In this document: piece after piece, positions 41,650 through 50,835 of the stretch
How positions within the stretch are numbered: the stretch's first letter is position 1
Layout of the letters: the number at the start of each line of letters is the position of its first letter
Assembly: GCF_036906915.1 (NCBI RefSeq)
Contig: NZ_JBAKHX010000024.1
Coordinates: forward strand, 1 to 64,000
Direction of reading: 5' to 3'
Source: Phytohabitans sp036906915
GTDB lineage: Bacteria > Actinomycetota > Actinomycetes > Mycobacteriales > Micromonosporaceae
Length of the DNA: 64,000 nucleotides
The notes under the pieces: model-generated
The model's input: only the letters and a program-made list of their open reading frames with translations
Told to the model about the DNA's origin: nothing
Database searches by the model: none
Position numbers and translations under genes: made by a program

Positions 41650-42489
41650 GTGTCCGAGGAACCCGTCGTGGTCTACGAGCGGCGCGGGCCGGTCGCGCTG
41701 GTGACGATGAACCGGCCGCGGTACCGCAACGCGCAAAACTCAGCGATGACGTACGCGCTGGACGACGCGTACACCCGGGCGGTCGACGACGGCGACGTGG
41801 CGGTCGTCGTGCTGGCCGGCTCTGGAGACCACTTCTCGGCCGGGCACGACATCGGCAGCCCCGGCCGCGACGCCGACACCTCCTTCACGCGACGGGCCGC
41901 GATGTGGTGGGACCACACCGACAAGGCCGGCGCCGACCGGCGGTACGCCCGCGAGGTCGAGGTGTACCTCGGCATGTGCCGCCGCTGGCGCGAGATGCCC
42001 AAGCCGAGCGTCGCGATGGTGCAGGGCGCCTGCGTGGCCGGCGGGCTGATGCTGGCGTGGTCGTGCGACCTCATCGTCGCCGCCGACGACGCGTTCTTCG
42101 CCGATCCCGTGGTGCGAATGGGCATCCCGGGCGTCGAGTACTTCGCGCACCCGTGGATGCTCGGCCCGCGCTTCGCCAAGGAGGTGCTCTTCACCGGCGA
42201 CCGGTTCGACGCACGCCGCGCCTACGAGGTGGGCATGGTCAACCGGGTGGTGCCGCGGGACGAGCTGGAGACGACCACGTTCGGGCTCGCCGAACGGATC
42301 GCGAAGATGCCACCGTTCGGGCTGGCACTCGCCAAGCGGGCGGTCAACCAGTGCGAAGACCTCATGGGGATGCGCTCCGGCATGGACTCGGTCTTCGGCC
42401 TGCACCACGTCGCCCACGCGCACAACGCCGAGGTGTCCGGCAACCCGCTCGCCGGCATGGACGCGCGCGCCATGCGGGACCGGGCATGA
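41650..42489 (+). CDS. Enoyl-CoA hydratase/isomerase inserted in the fadD3-fadE operon
   Basis: A 279-residue crotonase with VTMNRPRYRNAQNSAM, GDHFSAGHDIGS (oxyanion hole) and VQGACVAGGLMLAWSCDLI. It is longer in the middle than EchA19 or EchA20 (insertion around residues 75-105, rich in Trp/Arg). GTG 41650 follows the fadD3 stop by one base and the stop overlaps the fadE31 ATG, so it is an integral operon member. Mycobacteria have no hydratase at this position in the fadD3-fadE31 run as I recall. It may hydrate a HIP-series enoyl-CoA. Confidence 0.8.
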   Translation: MSEEPVVVYERRGPVALVTMNRPRYRNAQNSAMTYALDDAYTRAVDDGDVAVVVLAGSGDHFSAGHDIGSPGRDADTSFTRRAAMWWDHTDKAGADRRYAREVEVYLGMCRRWREMPKPSVAMVQGACVAGGLMLAWSCDLIVAADDAFFADPVVRMGIPGVEYFAHPWMLGPRFAKEVLFTGDRFDARRAYEVGMVNRVVPRDELETTTFGLAERIAKMPPFGLALAKRAVNQCEDLMGMRSGMDSVFGLHHVAHAHNAEVSGNPLAGMDARAMRDRA

Positions 42490-43595
42490 ACCTCGACGTC
42501 GACGCCGAGACGACGGCCTTCCGCGCGGAGGTGCGCGAGTGGCTCGCCGCGCGCCTCCCCGCGACACCGCTGCCCAGCGTGGACAGCACGGAGGGCGACG
42601 TTGCGCACCGCGAGTGGGAGCGCACCCTCACCGAGGCTCGACTGTCGGCCGTCTCCTGGCCCGTCGAGTACGGCGGCCGCGACGCGCCCCCGCTGCACTG
42701 GCTGGTGTTCGAAGAGGAGTACCACGCGGCTGGCGGTCCCGTGCGTATCGGCCAGAACGGGCTGTTCCTGCTCGCACCGACCCTCTTCGCGCACGGCACC
42801 GCCGAGCAGCGCGACCGGCTGTTGCCCCGCATGGCGCGCGCCGACGACGTGTGGGCGCAGGCGTGGTCCGAGCCGGACGCCGGCAGCGACCTGGCGGCCA
42901 TCCGGTCCCGCGCCACCCGCACCGACGGCGGCTGGCTCCTGTTCGGACAGAAGACGTGGAGCTCCCGCGCGGCGTACGCCGACCGAGCGTTCGGCCTCTT
43001 CCGCACCGACCCGGACGCCGAGCGGCACCGCGGCCTGACCTACCTGATGTTCGACCTGCGCGGCGAGGGCGTGACCGTGCGGCCCATCCGGCAGCTCGGC
43101 GGGGCACCCGGATTCGCCGAGATCTTCCTCGACGGGGCGTTCGTGCCCGACGCCGACGTCATCGGGGCGCCCGGGGACGGCTGGCGGGTGGCGATGAGTA
43201 CGGCCGGGCACGAGCGTGGGCTGTCGCTACGCAGCCCTGGGCGGTTTCTGGCCGCCGCGGGGCGCCTGGTCGACCTGTGGCGCGACTCGGGCGACGATGC
43301 CCTTGGTGACCGGGTCGCCGACGCGTGGATCGCCGCGCAGGCGTACAGGCTGCACGGGTACGCCGCCCTGGAGCGACCGCCCGGCCCGCACTCCGGGAGC
43401 CTCGGCAAGCTCTTCTGGTCCGAACTGGACCTCGCGCTGCACGAGACGGCGCTGGACCTGCTCGGCCCGCACGCCGAGGTGCGCGGCGGCTGGCTCGACG
43501 GATACCTGTTCGCTCTGGCTGGCCCCATCTACGCGGGTACCAACGAGATACAGCGCACCATCGTCGCCGATCGCGTGCTGGGGCTGCCGCGATGA
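42486..43595 (+). CDS. fadE31: Acyl-CoA dehydrogenase FadE31-like
   Basis: A 369-residue acyl-CoA dehydrogenase, large-subunit type: FRAEVREWLAARLP, WAQAWSEPDAGSDLAAIRS, FGQKTWSSRAAYADRAFG and IYAGTNEIQRTIVADRVLG. The order fadD3, (echA), fadE31, fadE32, fadE33 matches Rv3561-Rv3564. These dehydrogenases work as heteromers on CoA intermediates of rings C and D; the exact substrate is not readable. ATG 42486 overlaps the previous stop (ATGA). Confidence 0.8.
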   Translation: MNLDVDAETTAFRAEVREWLAARLPATPLPSVDSTEGDVAHREWERTLTEARLSAVSWPVEYGGRDAPPLHWLVFEEEYHAAGGPVRIGQNGLFLLAPTLFAHGTAEQRDRLLPRMARADDVWAQAWSEPDAGSDLAAIRSRATRTDGGWLLFGQKTWSSRAAYADRAFGLFRTDPDAERHRGLTYLMFDLRGEGVTVRPIRQLGGAPGFAEIFLDGAFVPDADVIGAPGDGWRVAMSTAGHERGLSLRSPGRFLAAAGRLVDLWRDSGDDALGDRVADAWIAAQAYRLHGYAALERPPGPHSGSLGKLFWSELDLALHETALDLLGPHAEVRGGWLDGYLFALAGPIYAGTNEIQRTIVADRVLGLPR

Positions 43596-43647
43596 AGCAC
43601 CCCACGAAAACGCTGCGCTTCGCTCCACGTTTCCGCGGGGGCCCCGC

Positions 43648-44637
43648 ATGAAGCTGACCCTCTCGGACGAGCAGGCGCGGTTCGCCGCGACGCTGCACGA
43701 CCTGCTCGACGCGTCCGACGTGCCCGCCGCCTCACGTGCGTGGGCCACGGGCGATCCCGCGCCGGGACGCGCGGTGTGGCGGCGGCTCGCCGACGCGGGT
43801 GTGGCCGCGCTGGCGGTACCCGAGAAATGGGGTGGCCTGGACGCCTCGCCGGCGGACCTCGCGGTGGCGTGCGAGGAGTTGGGGCACCACGCGGTGCCCG
43901 GTCCGGTGACGGAGACGGTGGCCGCGGTGCCCGCGTTGCTCGCGGCGCTCGGCCGCCCGGCGACCGAGCGGTGGCTGCCGGCGCTGGCGTCGGGCGACGC
44001 GATCGCGACGCTGGCCGCACCGCCCTGGCTGCCGTACGCGGTCGACGCCGACGCCTCCGACCTGGTCCTGGTCGCATCGCCGGGCGGCGCGGTGCGGGCC
44101 GGCGTTGTGGGCACCGCCCTCGCGTCGGTGGATCCGGCGCGGCGGCTGTTCCAGGTCCACGATGGAGCTTCGATCGGTGACCTGTCGCGCGACGCACTGG
44201 GGCGGGCGCTCGACCTGGGTGCGCTGGCGTGCTCGGCGCACCTTCTCGGTGCCGGGCGGGCGCTGCTGGAAACGGCGGTGGGGTACGCCAAGCAGCGCAC
44301 GCAGTTCGGCAGCGCGATCGGGCGGTTCCAGGCGGTCAAGCACGCGCTGGCGGACGTCGCGGTCGGGCTCGAGTTCGCCCGGCCGCTGGTCTACGCCGCC
44401 GCGGTGACGCTCGCGCCGCGTGATGTCTCGGCGGCCAAGGTGGCGTGCGCCGGCGCCGCACACCGCGCGGCACGCGCGGCGCTCCAGGTCCACGGCGCGA
44501 TCGGGTACACCGAGGAGTACGGCCTCGGGCAGTGGTTGACCCGGGTGCGGGCCCTGATCTCGGCGTGGGGCACCTCGTCGGAGCACCGCACGCGTGTGCT
44601 GGCCACCCTCAGCGCGCCGGCGGAGCCATGGAGCTGA
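43648..44637 (+). CDS. fadE32: Acyl-CoA dehydrogenase FadE32-like
   Basis: A 329-residue shorter acyl-CoA dehydrogenase subunit with LSDEQARFAATLHDLLD, KQRTQFGSAIGRFQAVKHALAD and ALQVHGAIGYTEEYGLGQWL. It is one of two consecutive small subunits, as in Rv3563-Rv3564. A 52-nt GC-rich gap separates it from fadE31, the only sizeable gap in the operon. Its 3' end overlaps fadE33 by 10 nt. Confidence 0.8.
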   Translation: MKLTLSDEQARFAATLHDLLDASDVPAASRAWATGDPAPGRAVWRRLADAGVAALAVPEKWGGLDASPADLAVACEELGHHAVPGPVTETVAAVPALLAALGRPATERWLPALASGDAIATLAAPPWLPYAVDADASDLVLVASPGGAVRAGVVGTALASVDPARRLFQVHDGASIGDLSRDALGRALDLGALACSAHLLGAGRALLETAVGYAKQRTQFGSAIGRFQAVKHALADVAVGLEFARPLVYAAAVTLAPRDVSAAKVACAGAAHRAARAALQVHGAIGYTEEYGLGQWLTRVRALISAWGTSSEHRTRVLATLSAPAEPWS

Positions 44638-45632
44638 CCGAGGAGCGACTGGCGCTGCGCGAGGCGGTGCGGGACCTGTTACGCAAGGACCCGGACGGGC
44701 ACTGGCCCCGCCTGTGCGGTGAGATCGGTGCCGCCGGGCTGGCCGTGCCCGAGCGGTTCGGCGGCGCGGGCGCGAGCCTCGTGGAGGCGCACCTCGTCCT
44801 GGAGGAGCTGGGGCGCGGGCTCACACCATCACCGTTTCTCGGTTCGGCGGTGCTGGCCGCGCAGGCGCTCCTCGCGACCGACGCCGACGCAGCGTGCGCG
44901 CGGCTGCTGCCCGGCATCGCGGACGGCAGCCGGATCGCCGCGCTCGTCCTCGACCCCGGGGCCACGGTCACCCGCGGCAACCGGCTGCACGGCACGGTTC
45001 ACCATGTCCTCGACGGTGACAGCGCCGACGTCCTGCTGGTCGCTGTCTCCAATGGACTGTACGAGGTGGACACGGGCGTGGTGTCCCGCACTCACACTCC
45101 CGCGCTCGACCTGACCCGCCGGCTCGCCACCGTCGAGCTACGCGGCGCCCCCGGGCGGCTGCTGGGTCCGTGCCAGCCCGATCTCCTGCGCGACATCGCG
45201 GCGGTCGCGCTCAGCGCGGAGCAGGTGGGTGCGGCGTCGCGCGCGCTGGAGCTGACCGTCGAGTACACGAAGACGCGGGTGCAGTTCGGCCGGCCGATCG
45301 GGGCTTTCCAGGCACTCCAGCACCGGCTCGCCGACCTGTACGTGCTCGTGGAGAGTGCCCGGTCCGCCTCCTACGCGGCGGTCGACGCGATCGTGGCGGT
45401 CGCTCCCGACCGCGCCGAGCTGGCCGCCGTGGCGGCGGTGCACTGCACGGAGACCCTCGAACGGGTCGCCGCCGAGATGATCCAGATGCACGGCGGTATC
45501 GGGATCACCTGGGAACACGACGCACATAGGTACTTCAAAAGGGCCCATGGCACCAAACACCTCTTCGCCGATCCGCACGAGAATCTGGCGCGACTCGCGG
45601 TCACCATCTTCGATACCGCTCCGCTAGAGTGA
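44628..45632 (+). CDS. fadE33: Acyl-CoA dehydrogenase FadE33-like
   Basis: A 334-residue acyl-CoA dehydrogenase subunit with VPERFGGAGASLVEAHLVLEE, TKTRVQFGRPIGAFQALQHR and IQMHGGIGITWEHDAHRYFK. It is the last gene of the fadD3 operon. Codon 18 is TTA (44679-44681), the codon read by the bldA-type tRNA and rare in genes of this GC content. ATG 44628 lies inside the end of fadE32. Confidence 0.8.
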   Translation: MELTEERLALREAVRDLLRKDPDGHWPRLCGEIGAAGLAVPERFGGAGASLVEAHLVLEELGRGLTPSPFLGSAVLAAQALLATDADAACARLLPGIADGSRIAALVLDPGATVTRGNRLHGTVHHVLDGDSADVLLVAVSNGLYEVDTGVVSRTHTPALDLTRRLATVELRGAPGRLLGPCQPDLLRDIAAVALSAEQVGAASRALELTVEYTKTRVQFGRPIGAFQALQHRLADLYVLVESARSASYAAVDAIVAVAPDRAELAAVAAVHCTETLERVAAEMIQMHGGIGITWEHDAHRYFKRAHGTKHLFADPHENLARLAVTIFDTAPLE

Positions 45633-45685
45633 CCCCTGCGCGCCGGTCACCTCCACCGGCCCGCTCCACGGGGGAGGGATGTTTC

Positions 45686-48600
45686 GTGCGTCCACAATGG
45701 ATGATTCGTGCCTGGCTGGCCTGGGTTCTCGTGGCCGCGATGGCGATGGTGGTCACTCCGAGGCCTGCCGAGGCGGCACCGGCTCCGCCCGCACCGCCGG
45801 CCAAGGACACAGCCGACCAGCGTGACGAGCGCCACACCGTCATGCTGCTGACCGGCGACCGCGTCACATACACCGTCGGGGCCGACGGGCGGCGGGCCGT
45901 GACCGTGCAGGCGGCGCAGCGTCCCGGCGGCGCAACGGTGTCGTTCAGCACGTCGGCGCACGGCGACCACTACTACGTGATCCCGTCCGACGCGCAGGCC
46001 CGCGTCGCGGCCGGCGCGCTCGACCGCGCGCTCTTCGACATCCCGCTGCTGGTGCGCGACGGCCAGGCGACCGCCGACCAGCCGGCGGGCGTCATCCTCA
46101 CGTACCGCAAGGGCACCGCGGCGGCCCGCGACAGCGCCGCCCTGCCGGGCGCGTCCAAGCGCGCGGTCCTGAGCAGCATCAACGGCGCGGCGGTCCGGCC
46201 CGGCAAGGGGCGGGCGCACGAGCTGTGGGGCGCCGTGCGCGGTGGCCAGGCCACTGGCCGCGCGCTGGGGCGCGACATCGCGCGGGTCTCGCTCGACCCG
46301 GTGGTGCGGCCGGCCCTCGACAGCAGCGTGGTCCAGATCGGCGCGCCCGTGGCGTGGTCCGCGGGCTACCGGGGCGAAGGCGTGCGGGTCGCGGTGCTCG
46401 ACACGGGCATCGACGCCAACCACCCCGACGTGGCCGGGCGCATCGTCAGCAGCGCGAACTTCACCCCCGAATCGTCCATAGCGGACGGTCACGGGCACGG
46501 CACGCACGTCGCCTCCACCGTCGCGGGCAACGGCGCGGCCTCCGCCGAGCGCTTTCGCGGCGTCGCGCCGGCCGCCTCGCTGATGGTCGGCAAGGTGCTC
46601 AACAGCGCCGGCCAGGGCCCGATGTCGCAGGTCATCGCCGGTATGGAGTGGGCCGCGCGCAATGGAGCCCGGGTGGTCAACCTCAGCCTCGGCGCCGGAC
46701 CGAGTGACGGCACCGACCCGGCCAGCCGGGCCGTCGACGCGCTCACCGCGGAGACCGGCGCGCTGTTCGTCATCGCCGCCGGCAACAACAACGGCGACGC
46801 CTCTGTCAACGCGCCGGGCGCGGCCAGCGCCGCGCTCACCGTCGGTGCCACCGACAAGGTCGGCGGCGCGGTCGACTTCTCCAACCGCGGCCCGCGGCGC
46901 GGCGACGGCGCGGTCAAGCCCGAGCTGAGCGCGCCCGGCTACCAGATCAGAGCCGCGCGGGCCGCGGGCACCTCCATGGGTAACCCGTACAACGCCAACT
47001 ACACCAGCGCGAACGGCACGTCGATGGCCACGCCACACGTTGCCGGCGCCGCGGCGCTGCTCGCGCAGGCCAACCCGACCTGGACCGCCGCGCAGCTCAA
47101 GGACGCGTTGGTCTCGACGGCCGAGCCGAAGTCGCTGCCGCTGTTCACCGAGGGCGCGGGCTGGGTCGATGTACGGCGCGCCATTGGCCAGGGCGTCTTC
47201 GGCCCGGAGGGCGCCGACTTCGGCGCGATCCCGGCGCCGTACAGCGGAACGCGCACCCGGACTCTGGAGTACCGCAACGACACCACCGCCCCGGTGACCC
47301 TCCATCTGGCGGTGGAGGGGGGCGGCTGGGACGGGCGCGCGCTGCCCACCGGCGCGGTGTCGGTGAGCGCGCCGAGCCTGACGGTTCCGGCCGGCGCGAA
47401 GGGCTCGGTGACCCTCGACCTCGACCCCGCCCCCGGCGACACCGGCGTGTACGGCGGCGTCGTCACCGCAGCCGACACGAGCGGCACGGTGCGACTGCGC
47501 ACGCCGTTCAGCTACTACAAGGGGGCGGCTTACAAGCTGACCATCCCGGTGCTGGACTCGCGCGGCGCCCCGGCGGCGGACGCCGTCGTCACGATCGCCA
47601 GGCTCGAGGGTGCGACCAACCCGAACGACCCGCTGGTAAGCGAGGCGGCGTGGGGCTTCACCGACGCGAACGGCGTCTTCGAGACGCACGTGTCCGGCGG
47701 CGTGTACGACGCGTACGGCACGATCTTCGAGTGGGACGCCGAGCTGCGCCGGGCCACCCACGCGATCGCCCTCGAACGCCCGATCCAGGCGTCCACCACG
47801 CTGACCCTCGACGCCCGCCAGGCCCGCAAGGTCAACCCGGTGCTGCCCGAGACCGTCAACGCCCTGGTCATCAGCACGGGCACGCTGCGCGAGCTGCCCA
47901 GCGGGCAGCACGTGGGCTCGGGTCCGCTCGTCCCGTGGGAAAACCGCGACCTGTATGTCACGCCCACGCCGGCGCCAGCCATCGGCTGGTTCGACGAGTT
48001 CGAGCAGTGGATGCTGGGCTCGACACAGGTTCAGGTGCGCGCCAACGGCACGCTCGTGCCCGTCGAGTCGCACCCGTACTTCAACGGCCGCACGCTGGCC
48101 CGGCACCAGAACAGCTCCTTGTCCCTGGTGTACGCGGGCGGCGGCAGCCCCGCGGAGCTGACAGCCGCGGGCGCCGCGGGCAAGGTCGCGCTGGTGCGCG
48201 TCGAGGTGCCGGCAGGCACGCCGCACGCCGCCTCCGGCGGCGTCGCGTGGAACGCGATCGAGGCCGCCCGCCTGCACGCCGCCTCCGCGGGCGCGGCCGG
48301 CATCATCGCGTACATCGACCGGCCCAACGGCGTCCCCATGCCGGTCCGCGACGACCAGATCCTCGCACTGACCGTGTCCGGCGAGACCGGTCGGGCGCTG
48401 CGGGCGCAGACCCAGGCCGGTCCCGTCACGCTCGCCATCACCGGTGGCCGGGCCAACCCCGAGCGGGTGTACCAGCTCCGCTACCAGAACACCGCGGGCG
48501 TGCCCGCCACGGCACCCGTCGTCGACCCGGCGCAGCTGATCTCGTACCCGGCCCGCTACCACGCCGACCGCGAGGGCCTGACGTACGCGCTGGCCTCGAT

Positions 48601-49888
48601 GGTGTTCGGCGAGCACGACACGACCGTCGGCTCGGGCGCCGTCGGCTTCTGGGCGCCGATGACCTGGACGGAGTACTTCGGCCCGGCCGATGCGCGCCTC
48701 ACGTGGAGCCGCCTCGCGACCCAGCAGACGGGCTGGGGGGAGGGCGTCGCCGCCCAGTTGGAGTCCCGCGAGACGTTCCGGCCGGGCGACACCCGCGGCG
48801 CGGAAGACTGGTTCCTGCCACCCATGCGCACCGGCCCCGCCGACGTGCCCGACGGCTACCCGTTCGAGCTCCGGTGCACATTCTGCCGGGAGGGCAACAC
48901 GTTCATCGCCGGGTGGTACCAGGGTGACGCCGACCCGCGACACTATGAGGTGACCGGCGGCGAGGGCGTCACCTACCGGATGTTCCGCCCGGACGGCTCC
49001 CAGATCCCCGCGTCGGCCCTCCGCCCGTTCCGGTTCACGATGCCCACGACGCCCGGCGCCTACCGCCTCGAAGCCGACGAGCCCCAACGCGGACTCGGCA
49101 CGGTGCGTACGCTCGGCCAGCGGATCACCACGAGCTGGACGTTCCAGTCCGCCCCGCAGGCCACGCCTGGCAAGCCGGCCGGATACCGGTGCTTCAACAA
49201 CGCCGCCGACACCGCCTCGTGCGCGTTCCAGCCGCTGATCCACCCGCGGTACCTGACCACCGACCTCGACCCGCTCAACCGGGCGACGGCGGGGCAGGCG
49301 TTCACGTTCGACGTGGTGGCGGCGCCGCACCGGCTCACCCCGGGCGGCTCGCCCGCGACCGCGCTCACCCTGTCCACCTCCACCAACGGCGGGTCGACGT
49401 GGCAGCCGGCGACTGTCACCTCGCTGGGCGGCGGCCGCTTCCGGGTGACCGTGACGCACCCGGCGCTGTCCAGCACCGATGGCTACGTGTGGTTGCGCAC
49501 CGAGGCGTCCGACGCCGCCGGCAACAAGGTCACCCAGACGGTGGAGCGGGCGTACGCGCTGAAGCAGGGCTCGACGTGCCGGGTGAGCTACGCGGCGAAC
49601 AGCTGGGCCACCGGCTTCACCGCCAACGTCCAGATCACCAACACCGGCCCGACCGCCGTCAACGGCTGGACGCTGGCCTGGGCGTTCCCCGGCGACCAGC
49701 GCATCACGAGCGCCTGGAACGGCGCGGCCACCCAGAACGGGAAGCAGGTCAGCGTCACCAACACCGCCTCGAGCCCGACCATCGCCCCGGGGGCGTCGAC
49801 CAGCTTCGGCTTCCAGGGCACCTACACCGGCACCAACACCGACCCGAGCACCTTCACCCTCAACGGCGGCCCCTGCGTCAAGCAGTAG
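45686..49888 (+). CDS. Secreted S8 (subtilisin) protease with C-terminal CBM2
   Basis: A 1400-residue secreted serine protease. The N-terminus has a signal peptide (hydrophobic AWLAWVLVAAMAMVV, then PAEAAPAPP). The catalytic triad is Asp239 (VLDTGIDANHPDV), His271 (GHGTHVAS) and Ser446 (NGTSMATPHVAG). A protease-associated-type insertion around residues 820-900 and an Ig/FN-like domain with YVWLRTEASDAAGNKV (about 1266-1285) follow. The last 105 residues (1296-1400), with Cys1298 and Cys1397 and repeated W/N positions, form a cellulose-binding module of family 2. GTG 45686 follows GGGGGAGGGA. It is unrelated to sterol breakdown and interrupts the cluster. Confidence 0.9.
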   Translation: MRPQWMIRAWLAWVLVAAMAMVVTPRPAEAAPAPPAPPAKDTADQRDERHTVMLLTGDRVTYTVGADGRRAVTVQAAQRPGGATVSFSTSAHGDHYYVIPSDAQARVAAGALDRALFDIPLLVRDGQATADQPAGVILTYRKGTAAARDSAALPGASKRAVLSSINGAAVRPGKGRAHELWGAVRGGQATGRALGRDIARVSLDPVVRPALDSSVVQIGAPVAWSAGYRGEGVRVAVLDTGIDANHPDVAGRIVSSANFTPESSIADGHGHGTHVASTVAGNGAASAERFRGVAPAASLMVGKVLNSAGQGPMSQVIAGMEWAARNGARVVNLSLGAGPSDGTDPASRAVDALTAETGALFVIAAGNNNGDASVNAPGAASAALTVGATDKVGGAVDFSNRGPRRGDGAVKPELSAPGYQIRAARAAGTSMGNPYNANYTSANGTSMATPHVAGAAALLAQANPTWTAAQLKDALVSTAEPKSLPLFTEGAGWVDVRRAIGQGVFGPEGADFGAIPAPYSGTRTRTLEYRNDTTAPVTLHLAVEGGGWDGRALPTGAVSVSAPSLTVPAGAKGSVTLDLDPAPGDTGVYGGVVTAADTSGTVRLRTPFSYYKGAAYKLTIPVLDSRGAPAADAVVTIARLEGATNPNDPLVSEAAWGFTDANGVFETHVSGGVYDAYGTIFEWDAELRRATHAIALERPIQASTTLTLDARQARKVNPVLPETVNALVISTGTLRELPSGQHVGSGPLVPWENRDLYVTPTPAPAIGWFDEFEQWMLGSTQVQVRANGTLVPVESHPYFNGRTLARHQNSSLSLVYAGGGSPAELTAAGAAGKVALVRVEVPAGTPHAASGGVAWNAIEAARLHAASAGAAGIIAYIDRPNGVPMPVRDDQILALTVSGETGRALRAQTQAGPVTLAITGGRANPERVYQLRYQNTAGVPATAPVVDPAQLISYPARYHADREGLTYALASMVFGEHDTTVGSGAVGFWAPMTWTEYFGPADARLTWSRLATQQTGWGEGVAAQLESRETFRPGDTRGAEDWFLPPMRTGPADVPDGYPFELRCTFCREGNTFIAGWYQGDADPRHYEVTGGEGVTYRMFRPDGSQIPASALRPFRFTMPTTPGAYRLEADEPQRGLGTVRTLGQRITTSWTFQSAPQATPGKPAGYRCFNNAADTASCAFQPLIHPRYLTTDLDPLNRATAGQAFTFDVVAAPHRLTPGGSPATALTLSTSTNGGSTWQPATVTSLGGGRFRVTVTHPALSSTDGYVWLRTEASDAAGNKVTQTVERAYALKQGSTCRVSYAANSWATGFTANVQITNTGPTAVNGWTLAWAFPGDQRITSAWNGAATQNGKQVSVTNTASSPTIAPGASTSFGFQGTYTGTNTDPSTFTLNGGPCVKQ

Positions 49889-49897
49889 CCGCGGGCA

Positions 49898-50479
49898 CTA
49901 CATCTGTTCGATTTCGGTCAGGTCGATGTCGATGTCGAACGGGACCGTGAGCTTCACCCGATCGTGGAAGATCCCGGTGAGGCCGTAGGCACTCGTGGCT
50001 GGGTCAAGCTCGTACGCGTACAGCGTGACCCGGCCCGAGGTGTCCTCGGCGCGCCAGAAGTGCCTAATGCCTGCCTGGGCGTAGATCTGCGGCTTACGCT
50101 CTCGGTCGCGGATCTGCGAGTCGGGCGAAACGACCTCGACGGCGAGCTCCACCGCCTCCGCGGGATACCAGGTTTGATCCATACCGGCGTCCGCGTCGGC
50201 ACGTACCACGATCAGATCCGGCTCCGGCCGCTGCCGCATGCCGATCTTGATCGACATCTCCCTCCGGACGCGGTATCGATCACCAGGGGCAGACCGCCGC
50301 AAACCCCGCACAAGCACGTCGAGCGCCAGCGTGTGGAAGAGCTTCTGCGGGCTCACGAAGACCAGGCTCCCGTCGATGAGTTCCGTATGTGGCGGGAGAT
50401 CAGGAATACGGTCCAGGTCCTCGGCGGTGTACCCCTGATCCGGCGGCCTCATCCACTCCGGCAATGGCTCGGCGCTCAT
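49898..50479 (-). CDS. Uma2-family (DUF820) nuclease-like protein
   Basis: A 193-residue protein of the PD-(D/E)XK-like Uma2 family: LPPHTELIDGSLVFVSP, RQRPEPDLIVVRADAD, AVELAVEVVSPDSQIRDRERKP and YAQAGIRHFWRAE. These give the family's acidic and lysine active-site residues. Uma2 proteins are abundant in actinobacteria and cyanobacteria and are suspected transposon-derived nucleases, but their function is uncertain. It is a single gene, 10 nt from the convergent protease gene. Confidence 0.8.
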   Translation of the reverse strand: MSAEPLPEWMRPPDQGYTAEDLDRIPDLPPHTELIDGSLVFVSPQKLFHTLALDVLVRGLRRSAPGDRYRVRREMSIKIGMRQRPEPDLIVVRADADAGMDQTWYPAEAVELAVEVVSPDSQIRDRERKPQIYAQAGIRHFWRAEDTSGRVTLYAYELDPATSAYGLTGIFHDRVKLTVPFDIDIDLTEIEQM

Positions 50480-50706
50480 GGGTGCATCCTATGCCCGCCG
50501 GCAGCGTCGGTGGCGTGAGCGGGGGGCGACAGGATCACGCCCGGCCTGGCGGACGCGCCTGAGACTCCGCTCTGGACGCCGCATCGCCCGGGCGGCCGAG
50601 GCTCGCGGCCCGACACCGTGCTGGTCGCCCGAGGCGGTCGACCCGATGGGCTACCCATTCGCGGAGCGGCTCGGGCCTGACGCCTCCGCGGCAGCACCTT
50701 GCGCCA

Positions 50707-50835
50707 CCGATCAAGGAGGTCTGCATCGATCAAGGGCAACGCACGTGGAAAAGAGATCGAAGCACGTGCTTTTGCCCTTGATCGACGGGACTGACGGGCC
50801 GGGGCGGGGGCGAGGCGGGCGGGGTGGGGTGGGGG
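50707..50835 (-). repeat. Dispersed 3' element, copy 3
   Basis: Read on the minus strand from the hsaB stop: a C-rich, G-poor tract (50835-50790), then an inverted repeat (50763-50784 with 50727-50747, one base shorter in one arm) around the 15-nt loop CTTCGATCTCTTTTC, then the trailing block CTCCTTGATCGGTGG. It matches copies 1 and 2 in arms, loop start and trailing block. The rest of the 356-nt gap to the Uma2 gene (50480-50706) shows nothing recognisable. Confidence 0.85.

Noticed and set aside
43596..43647. GC-rich gap in the fadE31-fadE32 interval, considered as a promoter or terminator
   Set aside because: Only a short GGGGCCCC-type self-complementary run is visible, no KstR or KstR2 site and no long stem. 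I read it as intra-operon spacer.
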